Assembly: GCA_030066045.1 (NCBI GenBank)
Contig: JASJCJ010000055.1
Location: 1-45,747, forward strand
Length of the DNA: 45,747 nucleotides
Source of the DNA: Calothrix sp. MO_167.B12
GTDB taxonomy: Bacteria > Cyanobacteriota > Cyanobacteriia > Cyanobacteriales > Nostocaceae
Direction: 5' to 3'
Made by a program: the position numbers and the translations under genes. The notes under the pieces were generated by a model, which ran no database searches, was not told where the DNA came from, and saw nothing but the letters and a program-made list of their open reading frames with translations. Shown here piece by piece: positions 32,522-42,700 of this stretch (the first letter of the stretch is position 1; each line of letters begins with the position of its first letter).

Positions 32522-32840
32522 TCCAGGCAGAGAGCTACTTTTGTGGTTCGCCTTGACACCTTGAAAAAAGCCCAATGTATACTGCTACGGGTCAATGAAC
32601 TCACCCTTGCAAGGCAACTGTCCCAACAGAGAAACTTTGTTAACCTGTAGCGTTAATTTGTAGTCTAATAGTCATTAGTGCTTGACTCTTTGAGGCAATA
32701 CCTTGAGGATAAACTAGTTATGACTTACACACTCGTGAGGAAAAATCAGATATTTGGGATTGCTTCCTTACATGGCAATAACTGTAATTATCTTTTCCTC
32801 GGGTAAGTCCTACTAATGATTAACGACTGATTAACAGCTA
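32522..32840. other. Gene-free stretch before menG
   Basis: No gene, hairpin or recognised promoter motif is supported here beyond AT-rich DNA with a TAATGATTAACGACTGATTA stretch just before the menG start. The region should carry the menG promoter. Confidence 0.4.
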
Positions 32841-33536
32841 ATGTCTGACGAAATACGTGCTATTTTCGACCAAATTGCTCCCATTTATGATCGCTTAAAC
32901 GATTGGTTAAGTTTGGGACAACACCGGATTTGGAAAGAAATGACGGTAAAATGGAGCGGTGCTAAACCAGGAGATATTTGTCTGGATTTGTGTTGTGGAA
33001 GTGGCGATTTAGCATTCCAGTTAGCACAAAGGGTGGGTAAAACAGGGCAGGTGTATGGAGTAGATTTCTCTTCTGCACAATTAGCCATCGCCAAACAACG
33101 TTCTCTAGACAAGTATCCCACCCCTCCCATTACTTGGATTGAAGCCGATGTCCTCCAATTACCGTTTGATGATCATCACTTCGATGCAGCCACTATGGGC
33201 TATGGGTTAAGAAATGTTACTGACATTCCCCAGAGTATGAGAGAAATCCATCGGGTTCTCAAACCGGGGGCAAAAGCTGCCATTTTGGATTTCCATCGTC
33301 CCCAAAATTCCCTAGCAATTGACTTTCAGAATTGGTATCTCAACAATCTTGTAGTCTCTGTAGGAAACTGGATGGGATACAAGGAAGAGTACGCTTACAT
33401 CAATCCCAGTTTAGAACGTTTCCCCAGGGGCGACAAGCAAGTAGAAATTGCTTTGCAAGCTGGTTTTGCCAAAGCCACCCATTACCCCATTGTCAACGAT
33501 ATGATGGGAGTACTGGTAGTCACAAAATCTGAGTGA
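32841..33536 (+). CDS. menG: Demethylphylloquinone/demethylmenaquinone methyltransferase
   Basis: A 231-residue UbiE/MenG-family methyltransferase. Opening: MSDEIRAIFDQIAPIYDRLN; motif I LDLCCGSGDLAFQLAQR; VYGVDFSSAQLAIAKQR; DAATMGYGLRNVTDIPQSMR; and AYINPSLERFPRGDKQVEIA. In cyanobacteria this enzyme performs the last methylation of phylloquinone, the photosystem I quinone cofactor, using SAM. The length is typical and motifs intact. It is alone on the plus strand. Confidence 0.93.
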   Translation: MSDEIRAIFDQIAPIYDRLNDWLSLGQHRIWKEMTVKWSGAKPGDICLDLCCGSGDLAFQLAQRVGKTGQVYGVDFSSAQLAIAKQRSLDKYPTPPITWIEADVLQLPFDDHHFDAATMGYGLRNVTDIPQSMREIHRVLKPGAKAAILDFHRPQNSLAIDFQNWYLNNLVVSVGNWMGYKEEYAYINPSLERFPRGDKQVEIALQAGFAKATHYPIVNDMMGVLVVTKSE

Positions 33537-33584
33537 TAAATCGGCGATTTGAAGTTTGGGAGTAGTTAGTTTTTCATTGTCATT

Positions 33585-33802
33585 CGATTTTGGATTTTGG
33601 ATTTTGGATTTATCTCATGTCTAAAGTCAGGGGCTGGAAATGATGATAGAATATTCTGTCTTTCTCCATGTATAAATCCGGGGGCTTGTATGCAGTTTAT
33701 TTATCGGTCAAAATAATCGGTATACCCCATCCATGTTGAAACCTGGTATTTTGAAATCTTCTCCACTGTCAACTGTCAACCGTCAACTGTCAACCGTCAA
33801 CC
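33585..33802. repeat. Heptamer runs GATTTTG and ACTGTCA
   Basis: GATTTTG heptamers (33585-33611) and ACTGTCA/ACCGTCA heptamers (33764-33802) flank an IS200/IS605-like end word AAATCCGGGGGCTTG near 33668, the complement of the word at 6684. The latter run ends 9 bases before the DUF445 start. Confidence 0.75.
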
Positions 33803-33811
33803 TAAAATTCC

Positions 33812-35044
33812 GTGGATTGGTATAATCTTTGGTTGTATATAACTCCTCCCATAGCAGGTGGGATTATTGGCTACTACACAAATGACATAGCCATCAAAAT
33901 GTTATTTCGTCCTTACCGAGCTATCTACATCGGTGGACGCAGAATTCCCTTTACACCGGGACTAATTCCCCGCAATCAAGCACGTCTGGCTCAGAATATT
34001 GCCAATGCAATTATGGATTCCCTGTTAACCCCAGAGGAAATCCAAAACTTGGCGCGGCGATTATTACAAACGGAACGGGTAGAGGCGGCGATTTTGTGGT
34101 TGCTGAGAATGGCAATTGACCAAGTAAAATCAGATGAAGAGCAAAAAACTGCCAAAATTGTCGCTGGCATTTTGCGGGATTTATTAGGAGAGTCTTTGCC
34201 AAAATTACTTAAAGTTCTGGCACGGAGAGAGGATTTTTTAGAAGCACAAACTAATCAAATATTTGACCGGATATTATTAGAATTTAAATTAAGTGAGTCA
34301 CAATCCCAAAGGCTGGCTGACTGGTTACTCAAAGTAGTTTTACCCCCAGATAAAATTAGATTAACTATCATTGATTTTTTAACTGATCGCACCATTCATA
34401 CTATTGATGAAAGTTTTCGGGAAAAAAGTAGCGGTACTTATTGGGTGGTGGCCAATTTGTTGGGATTACGCAATACTTTGACCCGTTTGCGTACTTTCTG
34501 TTTAGATGAGAAAGAAATTACTAATAATCGGATTCGAGAATGGGTTGAAGATTTGCAAGTACGAAATCGCTTCCAGCGTTTTTTCCAGAATCTTTCTTTA
34601 CAAAATCTACCCATATCCACAGTCAGACAGTTACGTCAAAGTACCCGAGAAAGTGTGCGCCAGTACATTCAGACTAGTGGGGGGGATTTACTTCAAGGGT
34701 TAACAGATTCAGTAGATTGGGATCGTATTTCTGTACTTTTAGTCAATCGCCTCAGTTCTTCTGCGGTGGTGAGTAGTTCTTTGGAAATAGTTAGTCAAGA
34801 ATTAGCTTTAATTTTGGAACGGTATTTGGAAAAAGATTTAGAACTGATTGTATCTCGCGCTATTCCCATTTTATCCATAGACCAAGTAATTATTGAGCGG
34901 ATTAAATCTACTCCTCCTAAGGATTTAGAAGCTGCAATCGAGGGGATTGTGAAAAATGAATTACAAGCAATTGTTACCTTGGGTGGTATTTTGGGATTGC
35001 TTGTAGGTTTATTTCAAACAGTTTTCTTGTTCTTAAATCGGTAA
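33812..35044 (+). CDS. DUF445 family membrane protein
   Basis: A 410-residue protein starting at a GTG ([20 protein letters not shown]). [18 protein letters not shown] and [20 protein letters not shown] are the DUF445 signature; the long middle is amphipathic helix, and the end [20 protein letters not shown] is a membrane span. DUF445 proteins are widespread, probably envelope-anchored, and have no assigned function. The GTG lies just past an ACTGTCA heptamer array; no closer start is visible. Confidence 0.85.
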   Translation: MDWYNLWLYITPPIAGGIIGYYTNDIAIKMLFRPYRAIYIGGRRIPFTPGLIPRNQARLAQNIANAIMDSLLTPEEIQNLARRLLQTERVEAAILWLLRMAIDQVKSDEEQKTAKIVAGILRDLLGESLPKLLKVLARREDFLEAQTNQIFDRILLEFKLSESQSQRLADWLLKVVLPPDKIRLTIIDFLTDRTIHTIDESFREKSSGTYWVVANLLGLRNTLTRLRTFCLDEKEITNNRIREWVEDLQVRNRFQRFFQNLSLQNLPISTVRQLRQSTRESVRQYIQTSGGDLLQGLTDSVDWDRISVLLVNRLSSSAVVSSSLEIVSQELALILERYLEKDLELIVSRAIPILSIDQVIIERIKSTPPKDLEAAIEGIVKNELQAIVTLGGILGLLVGLFQTVFLFLNR

Positions 35045-35137
35045 TTTTCTAGTTATAAAATGGGGTTCGGAGTCTGGAAATTTTTACAAATCAAATAAAA
35101 TTGCTAAGCTTTGGCGTATTTAATTTGTATATCGGAC

Positions 35138-35205
35138 GGGGGCAAGACTTCGGCGTGAGCTCAGACGTTCGGCTCAGCTCAGTCGAGCCGTCGAACGCTG
35201 CCCGC
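35138..35205. repeat. REP-like hairpin with internal duplication
   Basis: Contains GGGCAAGACTTCGGCGTGAG and CGAACGCTGCCCGC as outer arms, as at 28610-28650. A short inner copy (GTTCGGCTCAGCTCAGTCGA) has been duplicated. The rest of the 35045-35572 gap is AT-rich with TATATA words before the next gene and no supported gene. Confidence 0.6.
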
Positions 35206-35572
35206 AATATAATAATTTGATGTTTTCATCTTATACAATTTAGCTGCACAACAGCTTATAATGCGATCGCTATCAATCTTCCTCTGCTTTTCATATATTA
35301 TATATTAAACTTAAAACTAAATTATATATAGGATTAATATTTGATTTTTTTGGCGTAGCCTGCTCTTGTGCTTAAAATACGTAGAGTGCGTTCCCGCCGA
35401 GAGTAAGGCATCATTTGGTAACTTTTTCGGTGCGAAACGCTTTTAGCATAACGAGCCCTACTATTACTATCATTATCTAATTTTATTTAACAATCAAACC
35501 GGATTTATATATATGCAAATAGTAAGTTTAAAATATTAGAACAAATATCTATCTGTAGCAATTAAAAAATCT

Positions 35573-37261
35573 ATGCTTAAACAAGCCCACAAAAGGAAAA
35601 GAAATGTCTACCGAGACTGTCTTAACTCCCTATTTTTAGCAACTGTATCAACCCTTTTAACTACTACCTCTGTGGGTGCAGCAGAAAAGATTTATGCAGC
35701 TTTTGGTCCCCTAGATTTCTCCCTTTCTGTCACCGATTTAGAAAATTATGTCAAAACTGGTAAAGTTACCCCAGAACTCAAATTCTTAACCAAAAGACTC
35801 AACCCCAAACAACAGGAAGAATTACGCACAGCCCTACAAAAATCCTACGATGTCAAGGCACTCACACTCTCCCGAGCCTTCTACGCTCCCATGGGAGAAA
35901 ACATATTGCAAAGAATTGGCAAAATCATTCAAACTGGAACAGGACAAAATGGAAAGTTTGCTCTGCGGGCAGCCTTAGTTCAAGCAGCCGCAGAAGGTGA
36001 TTTTACCCTGATTAAAGTACTGAAAAAATTCCCTACCCCTGGAATTCGTATCAACACCTCAGAGACAATTACAGCCATCAAAAAAATTGCCGAGGTATTT
36101 GCAGATACACCAACTGCCATCGCTGAAATTAACAAACTTTCCCAAGCAGAAATTGCTGCTGCACCACCCATTAATTACAAACAACTTGCCGATATCAGAA
36201 CTTCAGGTTCAGCCACCTATGCTAGCAAAACAATTTATCTACAGGATACCAGCCGCGATCGCAAATATCCAGTAGACCTATATTTACCCCCTGCTAACAA
36301 TAATTCCCGCGAACCGATTCCTGTGGTTGTTATTTCCCACGGGTTTAGCGATAGTCGCAGCACCTTTACCCAGTTAGCCAAATTTTTAGCCTCCCACGGG
36401 TTTGCTGTAGCTTTACCAGAGCATATTGGTAGCAACTTTGACCAACGAGAGGCTACACTGGCAGGCAGAGGGAGAGAATTATTTCGCTTAAATGAATTTA
36501 TAGATCGTCCTTTAGATGTTACTTTCTTACTCAATTATCTCGAAGGCTTGAATCAGTCAGAATTTCAAGGACGACTAAATCTCCAAAAAGTAGGTATAAT
36601 CGGTCATTCTTTTGGGGGTTATACTGCACTAATGTTAGGCGGTGCTACCGTTGATTTTGAACAACTTACCCAAGATTGCCAAGAAGAGCCTTTCAATATT
36701 TCTTCATTACTCCAATGTCGAGCGCGAGAATTTAAACCTTCATCTATGCAAAGAAAAATTCTCTCCCAAGGCTTACGAGATCCCCGCATTCAACTTATAA
36801 TTGCCCTAAATCCTGTCAGCAGTATTATTTTGGGACAAAAAGGACTTAGCCGCATTCAAGTTCCTGTGGTTATGGGTAGCGCGGGGTACGATCCTGCAAC
36901 CCCCGTAGTCGGAGAACAAATCAGAGCATTTACTTGGTTGCAAACTCCCAATAAGTATCTAGTATTGGCAGATGGTTTTTCCCACACTACAGAATTAACA
37001 ACTCTATTAAATAGCCTTTTTTATCCTCCCTCTGCTTCTGCACAATTGGCAGATGAAGTCAAAATTTTCCAACAAAATGCCAGAATCATGATGTTGGCTT
37101 TTTTACAAGTATATATCGCCGAGCGATCGCAATATCGTCCCTACATTCAGCCATCTTATGCCCAATTCATTAATGAATCAGAATCCCCTTTCAAGTTCAG
37201 TATGATACGTTCTCTGAACCCAGAACAGTGGAAGAAAATCTTGCAGGGAGTGAGGGAGTGA
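35573..37261 (+). CDS. Secreted DUF1400 alpha/beta hydrolase
   Basis: A 562-residue protein. A signal peptide (FLATVSTLLTTTSVGAAEK) leads to an N-terminal DUF1400 region (~40-170), then an alpha/beta-hydrolase: PVVVISHGFSDSRSTF, catalytic-Ser loop IIGHSFGGYTALML, the Asp region VVMGSAGYDPATPVVG and the catalytic His in DGFSHTTELTT. The family resembles dienelactone- and lipase-type esterases; the substrate is unknown. Probably periplasmic or membrane-bound. The stop codon TGA and the last residues (QGVRE) come from a GTGAGGGAGTGA octamer array. Several HIP1 sites. Confidence 0.85.
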   Translation: MLKQAHKRKRNVYRDCLNSLFLATVSTLLTTTSVGAAEKIYAAFGPLDFSLSVTDLENYVKTGKVTPELKFLTKRLNPKQQEELRTALQKSYDVKALTLSRAFYAPMGENILQRIGKIIQTGTGQNGKFALRAALVQAAAEGDFTLIKVLKKFPTPGIRINTSETITAIKKIAEVFADTPTAIAEINKLSQAEIAAAPPINYKQLADIRTSGSATYASKTIYLQDTSRDRKYPVDLYLPPANNNSREPIPVVVISHGFSDSRSTFTQLAKFLASHGFAVALPEHIGSNFDQREATLAGRGRELFRLNEFIDRPLDVTFLLNYLEGLNQSEFQGRLNLQKVGIIGHSFGGYTALMLGGATVDFEQLTQDCQEEPFNISSLLQCRAREFKPSSMQRKILSQGLRDPRIQLIIALNPVSSIILGQKGLSRIQVPVVMGSAGYDPATPVVGEQIRAFTWLQTPNKYLVLADGFSHTTELTTLLNSLFYPPSASAQLADEVKIFQQNARIMMLAFLQVYIAERSQYRPYIQPSYAQFINESESPFKFSMIRSLNPEQWKKILQGVRE

Positions 37262-37308
37262 TGAGTAGGGGCGCAAGGCTTGCGCCCTGGAGTGATGGAG
37301 TGATATCA
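37244..37308. repeat. GAGTGATG octamer array split by a hairpin
   Basis: GGGAGTGAG/GAGTGATG octamers contain the stop of the hydrolase gene. They are interrupted by a palindrome with arms GGGCGCAAG and CTTGCGCCC, a second nested repeat. The dispersed CCGCAAAGACGCAAAGGAC word follows at 37337-37367. Confidence 0.85.
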
Positions 37309-37417
37309 AATCCGATAGCATCTGAATGATAAAAAACCGCAAAGACGCAAAGGACGCAAAGGAAGAGGAAGAGAGAGAGTAACTGAAATAATTCCGATAC
37401 AAACGGAAACGATATGA

Positions 37418-38347
37418 TTAGGAAACCCCAAATTTTAGTTCAGCGATCGCAATTCCTTCTTCCCCTGCTACTGAATAGAGTAAGTATGTTTTTTCTCCTT
37501 CGGTGTAAATAGCTGGATCGCGGAGTTCTCGCATCGGTTCTTCTGCAACACCAACTTCCGAAGAGACAATAGGTAAAGCAACTCCTTCATAATCCATTTC
37601 TGGTTCCATAACTGTAAGTGGTTCTGAAGGAATCCACTCCTGCCAATCCTTGGTTAAATCCACGTAGCTCATTAAAATACGTTCGGGAGCGTCGCCATAT
37701 CTGGAGTAGAATAGGAGCAACCAATCGTCTTTTACCAATACAGCACCATGTCGTAGGTTAGGTATAAAATCTTGTCCCGGTTCAAAGGCTGTTATACCGT
37801 CTTTTGACCGGAGTAAAATTCCAGCTATGGGACGATTGTTCATAACTGTACCATACCAGTTGTTGGCGATCGCATAGTGGAATCCCTGGTGCTGAAATAC
37901 TCGAAAATAGTATGGTCCAAGTATCTCTGGGAAAGCTGTAAAATGGAGACCATCTTCAGATTTTGCCAGCATTGTCACCTGATCGTACTTATGTCTCCCC
38001 TGATAGTCGCCATGAAAGTACATTTGTATTTCTTTGGCTTCATTGTCAACATGGACATCTGGAGAAGCAATATGATCCCAGCAAGCTGTTTCATCCAAGT
38101 GCAGGGTTCCTTGCTCATATATCTTCCATTCTCCCTCAAGAGAGTCAGCATAGGCAAGACGAATATATTTGCCCAAATGATGAGCAAAATAAAGGTAATA
38201 GCGTCCCAGGGGATTTTCAATCCAGTCAGGGACACGAATCAGGGATGGACCGTTAATGTTAGCACCGCGATCGCCTTCTAATCCTGGCATTCCCGGTTTA
38301 ATAATTGGATTTATTGGCAAACGTACAGCTTGAATCGGTAATTTCAT
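37418..38347 (-). CDS. Beta-propeller glycosidase-like protein
   Basis: A 309-residue protein with sequence features of five-bladed propeller enzymes (GH43/GH62/GH117-like): NGPSLIRVPDWIENPLGRYY, YFAHHLGKYIRLAYADSLEG, ETACWDHIASPDVHVD, AGILLRSKDGIT and MRELRDPAIYTEGEKTYLLY. The acidic residues in the SLIRVPDW, IASPDVH and LRDPAIY positions fit the usual catalytic triad placement, but I cannot assign it. No signal peptide. It lies at the end of the minus-strand group with the sulfotransferase and the NRPS-PKS gene; it may modify a sugar on the product or be unrelated. Confidence 0.65.
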   Translation of the reverse strand: MKLPIQAVRLPINPIIKPGMPGLEGDRGANINGPSLIRVPDWIENPLGRYYLYFAHHLGKYIRLAYADSLEGEWKIYEQGTLHLDETACWDHIASPDVHVDNEAKEIQMYFHGDYQGRHKYDQVTMLAKSEDGLHFTAFPEILGPYYFRVFQHQGFHYAIANNWYGTVMNNRPIAGILLRSKDGITAFEPGQDFIPNLRHGAVLVKDDWLLLFYSRYGDAPERILMSYVDLTKDWQEWIPSEPLTVMEPEMDYEGVALPIVSSEVGVAEEPMRELRDPAIYTEGEKTYLLYSVAGEEGIAIAELKFGVS

Positions 38348-38411
38348 CTATCTTTGCAGGAGTTTTCAAGGAACCTTAACTTGTAAGCTGTTGTGCATCT
38401 AATTTGTATAT

Positions 38412-38509
38412 TACAGCGATTTTCAGGTAAATAGACCACGCTGTAGTAGGGGTTTAGCATTGCTAAACCCCTACGATCAATGTGGTTCAAATAGATGAAA
38501 ACTGCTGTA
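38412..38509. mobile_element. MITE-like element A, copy 2
   Basis: Starts TACAGCGATTTTCAGGTAAA and ends TTTCATC-type AACTGCTGTA in the opposite orientation to 20149-20230. The centre hairpin arm GTAGGGGTTTAGCA is identical to copy 1. It lies in the gene-free 38348-38581 gap. Confidence 0.7.
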
Positions 38510-38581
38510 ATATATTCGATATATCGGTCTCAAACTTTATTCATTTTTTACTTTTTACTTTTTACCTGCCAATGTCTTAAT

Positions 38582-38704
38582 TTAGACTTTTATGAGAATA
38601 GAATTCCAGCTTTTCGAGCCATTGTAACCGTACATATCTTGATAGTAGGTATCAATCAAATATTCATTTTCATGGTCAAGCAACCAATCCCTTAAGTCAG
38701 ACAT
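38582..38704 (-). CDS. 40-residue peptide downstream of sulfotransferase
   Basis: MSDLRDWLLDHENEYLIDTY then YQDMYGYNGSKSWNSILIKV, acidic and aromatic-rich. A strong ribosome site, AAGGAAGG, sits eight bases before the ATG at 38704. A longer frame from 38869 overlaps the sulfotransferase and is less likely. It is 31 bases after the sulfotransferase stop, so an operon partner. No family is recognised. The strong ribosome site makes a real small protein plausible. Confidence 0.5.
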   Translation of the reverse strand: MSDLRDWLLDHENEYLIDTYYQDMYGYNGSKSWNSILIKV

Positions 38705-38735
38705 TTTTTGCCTTCCTTTTTCATTAACTCCACCA

Positions 38736-39482
38736 TCAATTTTCAGCAATAGGAAGCTTATGTTCGCAAAGCTTTTCGTAATATGGCAAACAAAATTCAT
38801 AAGCATTTTGTAAGTGTTTATTATCTGACACTGCCACATAATTCTCTTTCTTTTGTTCCTTAAATCCACTACTAGACATAACGTTAGTTACCCAAGTTCC
38901 CTCGTCCCAATTAGTAAGTTCAGGGCGGAATTTTGGTTCCCATTCTAAGGCTTCTTTAATGAAAGGTATCCCAACAGCATCGCAGTAAGCTTTAACTGTT
39001 GCTTCGGGCTTTTGTACCAAATCGTCCGAGTCAATCACCACTGGAATTTTTCCACTGAATTCCTTAGCCATTTCAAAAAGTTTATAGAGTTCGGCATAAC
39101 CAGTTTCTTCTAAAGTAAAATCAGACCATTTATCGTAAAGTGATGGCAGCATTTTAGCGGGATGACGCACAATAAAAGTATTTTCAAATATAGACAAAAA
39201 TTCTCTATCGGCTACGTGGAACATATAATAAGCCATATCCTTGATAAAAACTGCCTGGGAATCTGCCTGTTGTTTTAGCCTTTGCCAGGTTGTTTGGTAA
39301 TTATATTCAGGATTGAGTTCTATATCTGGATAACGATTGGTGTCGCGACGCTCTGGAGAGTTGTAGTAAGATAACCCAAAAGGTTCGTGAACAACAAGAA
39401 AATCACCTCTTTGGTACATCATAGTTTCAAAGGCAGTGGAAGTGGAGCGGACTGTTGCCCATAAAGCTAAGATTTTTTGCAT
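38736..39482 (-). CDS. Sulfotransferase family protein
   Basis: A 248-residue protein. The 5'-phosphosulfate loop ALWATVRSTSTAFETMM (RSTST) and the 3'-phosphate-binding stretch FIVRHPAKMLPSLYDKW are those of PAPS-dependent sulfotransferases, with the helix YMFHVADREF between. Sulfotransferases occur in cyanobacterial natural-product clusters, either to sulfate the product or, when fused to a thioesterase, to drive decarboxylation to a terminal alkene (curacin and olefin synthase types). Here it is a separate gene beside a PKS ending in a thioesterase. Sulfation of the peptide-polyketide product is the simpler reading. Confidence 0.8.
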   Translation of the reverse strand: MQKILALWATVRSTSTAFETMMYQRGDFLVVHEPFGLSYYNSPERRDTNRYPDIELNPEYNYQTTWQRLKQQADSQAVFIKDMAYYMFHVADREFLSIFENTFIVRHPAKMLPSLYDKWSDFTLEETGYAELYKLFEMAKEFSGKIPVVIDSDDLVQKPEATVKAYCDAVGIPFIKEALEWEPKFRPELTNWDEGTWVTNVMSSSGFKEQKKENYVAVSDNKHLQNAYEFCLPYYEKLCEHKLPIAEN

Positions 39483-39501
39483 TAATTTTTCTCTTTGTTG
39501 G

Positions 39502-39540
39502 TAGGGAATAGGGAATAGGGAATAGGAAATAGGAAATAAT
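39502..39540. repeat. GGGAATA heptamer run
   Basis: About five copies of GGGAATA/GGAAATA. A TAACCCACATTCCGCAC word at 39628 recurs as its complement at 13041, a solitary IS-end-like word. Confidence 0.8.
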
Positions 39541-39769
39541 AGTCATGTGTTTCTTTGATTCATAACGAGGGGGGTTTTATACTTTATACTTTTGACTTTT
39601 GACTTACCCCCTTATGGGGACGCTTTTAACCCACATTCCGCACTTCACTATGTAATACGTAATAATTATGGAATATAGATAATTTGGCAAACATGAAAAC
39701 TGAAAAAATCAAGCATTTATACGTAAAAAAATCACCAAGTTAACCATAATTTCCGTATTACCTTTCATA

Positions 39770-42700
39770 CTACAATTTGATGTGCGGAATATAGGTTTTA
39801 AAGCAAGTCGTAAGGATTTGGGCTAGAACTCGAACATGTGGTTCTCGCATCATCGTAAAATGGTTGCCTGGAATCTTGTGAATTGTCACAGGTTGAGCAG
39901 AAATCTTACCCCACCCCCAAGTTGGGTCTTCCAGTATTTTTGTTTCACCGAGGGTAGCTGCAAATACCTCTGTTTCCATAGCTCGGAAGAAAGTAATTGC
40001 AGTTGGGTAATTCTCCTGGGGAACATAGTCAACATCAGCTTGAATATTAGCTTTGTAAACTTGAAAAATGCGTTTTAGTTCACCTTGACTTAAATTCAAA
40101 CCAGCTATGCTCAATCTTTCCAGAAGGTAATCTAACTGGTGGTCTTCTCCAATAGATTTAAATTTTTCAGGAGAAACTTTGAGCGCTTCTCCTAAAGAAC
40201 CTTGATAGAAACTGCTGAGATCGTTGACGAGTTTGCTATTATCCCACTGAGAAAAATCTTGATATTTTTGCAGATTGGTTCCTAAACCATCTATAATCCC
40301 AAGTAAAGCTACCTCCTGTCCCCGATCGCGTAACTGTTGAGCCATCTCAAAAACGACCTTTCCTCCTGCTGAATGACTGCCCAGAAAGTATGGACCGTGG
40401 GGCTGAATGGCTTGTAAGGCTTTGATGTGGTGGGCTGCTATGTCTTCCATCCGGGTTAATGGCTTTTCGTCCTCATCTAAACCAAGCGATCGCAAGCCGT
40501 ATAAAGGCTGTTCTGAGCCTAGATGTTGTGCCAAGGGATAAATATCAAAAACATTGCCCAAGACCCCAGGAACGAAAAATAGAGGCGGTTTGGAGCCATT
40601 TGGCTGAATCGATACTAAGGTAGAATGGTAAAAGTTATCCCCAACTATACCTTGTTTAATGCAGCCATTGCTGAAACTTTTTGAATCTTCAAAGTCAGCA
40701 ATTTCCTCAACCAAATAATTAGTCAAGGCTTCGGGTGTTGGATAGTCAAAGAGTAAAGTAGAAGGCACAGATAAACCCAGACTCAATTGCAGAGCATTTC
40801 TCAATTCAATAGACATCAAAGAATCTAGTCCTAAATCTATGAGTTTTTGCTCTAATGCTATTTTTTGAGGAGAAATTCCTAGTACCTTGGCTACTTGTAA
40901 GCGAATGTGAGCAAACAATAATGCTTTACGCTCTCCCCTAGGAACTGTCTCTAATTGCTTACGGAAGGTAATCGGCAAAGATGATGCTTGTTGATGGGAG
41001 TTATTTCCTTCTTTTACAGATTTAAGCTTGACCCATCGATCTATGCGAGCTTGTAAATCTCCGCTGGAAACAAGGATTTGATTGAGTTCTGGAGTGGATA
41101 AAACCCTTTCCCAGGCTTGGATACCCTCTTCTGGAGTTATGGCAAATTCAGCCAGTGCTGCTGCAATTTCATAATTTTGCTCTTGTTTTGGGAATTCCCA
41201 AGTCTCCCAGTTTACACTCAACCAAGGAACCGAGTTGCTTCGGTTGTGCTGGTGAACGAAAACATCCATAAACAGATTGGCTGCCGAGTAAGCAATGTCA
41301 CCCAAACCTCCTAGTACTGATGCGATGGAGGACATTAAGATGCAAAAGTCAAGGTTTTTGTTCTGCAACACCTTTGATAAAACTATGGTTCCCTGTACTT
41401 TTCCCTGAAAGTGCTGCCAAATATCAGTTTTAGTTATCTCTTTGATGGAACACAATGCCTTGTCTCCGGTAAACATCACACTGTGGATGACTCCATTGAT
41501 TTTGCCAAAGCGAGCCTCTGCTTGAGCGACTACAGCCTCCATTTGTTGCCGATGGGCTATATCACCATTGAGTACCATTACCTCGGCTCCCATCGCTTCC
41601 ATAGCCTGCAATTTCTCAATTTTGCGACTAATACCATCCTCTGCATTGTGAGTAGCTAGCCATTGAGACCAATCATCCCTGGTAGGAAACTGCGATCGCC
41701 CTGTTAAAATGAGTTTGGCATGTACAGTTTTTGCCAAATGTAACCCCAGGGATAAACCAATCGCCCCTAGTCCGCCGATAATTAGATAAACCCCTTGTTC
41801 TATCAGAGGTAATGTCCCTGCTTGAGGTTTTTCTAATCCCACGGGTTCAAAAGTTTGCACCCAGCGATGTTTACCCCGGTAAGCGATGGTTAAATCTGCC
41901 GACTGTGCTGTAATTTCTCCTAATAGTTGGGTGACAAGTTTTTCCTGCTTTTGCTTTTGGCATGGGGTGAGAACAATATCAATACTGCGACAGTTTATAT
42001 TTGGATATTCTTGCCCTATAACTTTACAGGCTGCAAGCAGGGTTGCTTTCTCTGGAGATAATACTTCATCTGCGCTCACTTCCTGGAGGTTGTTTGACAC
42101 AACTGTAAGTTGGAGTGGATTGATAAAATTCAGTTTTTCCAATGCTTGCACAAGAAATATCAGGCTGTATAAACCCAAATCCTGGGACGCTGCAAAAGAT
42201 TCTATTCCTAATTCTCTGTGGTTATTTGGGGTGACACTCCACAGATGAATAATGCTACTGGGGTTTTTATTCTGTTGTTTCAGCTCTTGCAGTAGGGTAT
42301 GGTAGTCATCAGCTTGGGTAGGATTAATGGTGTAGAAGCGATCGCTGTGCTTCCTAAACTCCGAACCGCGACTTACCCTGACAACTTCACTCCCCTGTAT
42401 TGCCAGTTTTTCTGCTAGTTCTTCTCCCAGTCCACACTCGTCGATAAATACTAGAATGTCAGAGGAGAGCAGCTTTTCACCTGGTTGATAAGCAGGGGGA
42501 ATAGACCGTTTCCAAGATGGAATATAAAACCAATCAGCAATATCCGACTTTTTTTTGACAATCTCTGGGGATGTTGAAGGGGCAGTTATTCCCATTGAAC
42601 CATCCTTTGGACTCACCCAATAACTTTGCCTTTGAAAAGGATAAGTGGGTAAGGGAAGACGATGACGAGCAAAGTCTTGGTCAAAACCGAGCCAATTAAT

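Noticed and set aside
38582-38869. 95-codon frame overlapping the sulfotransferase
   Set aside because: The extension overlaps a well-supported gene in another frame; the 40-codon version has its own strong ribosome site.
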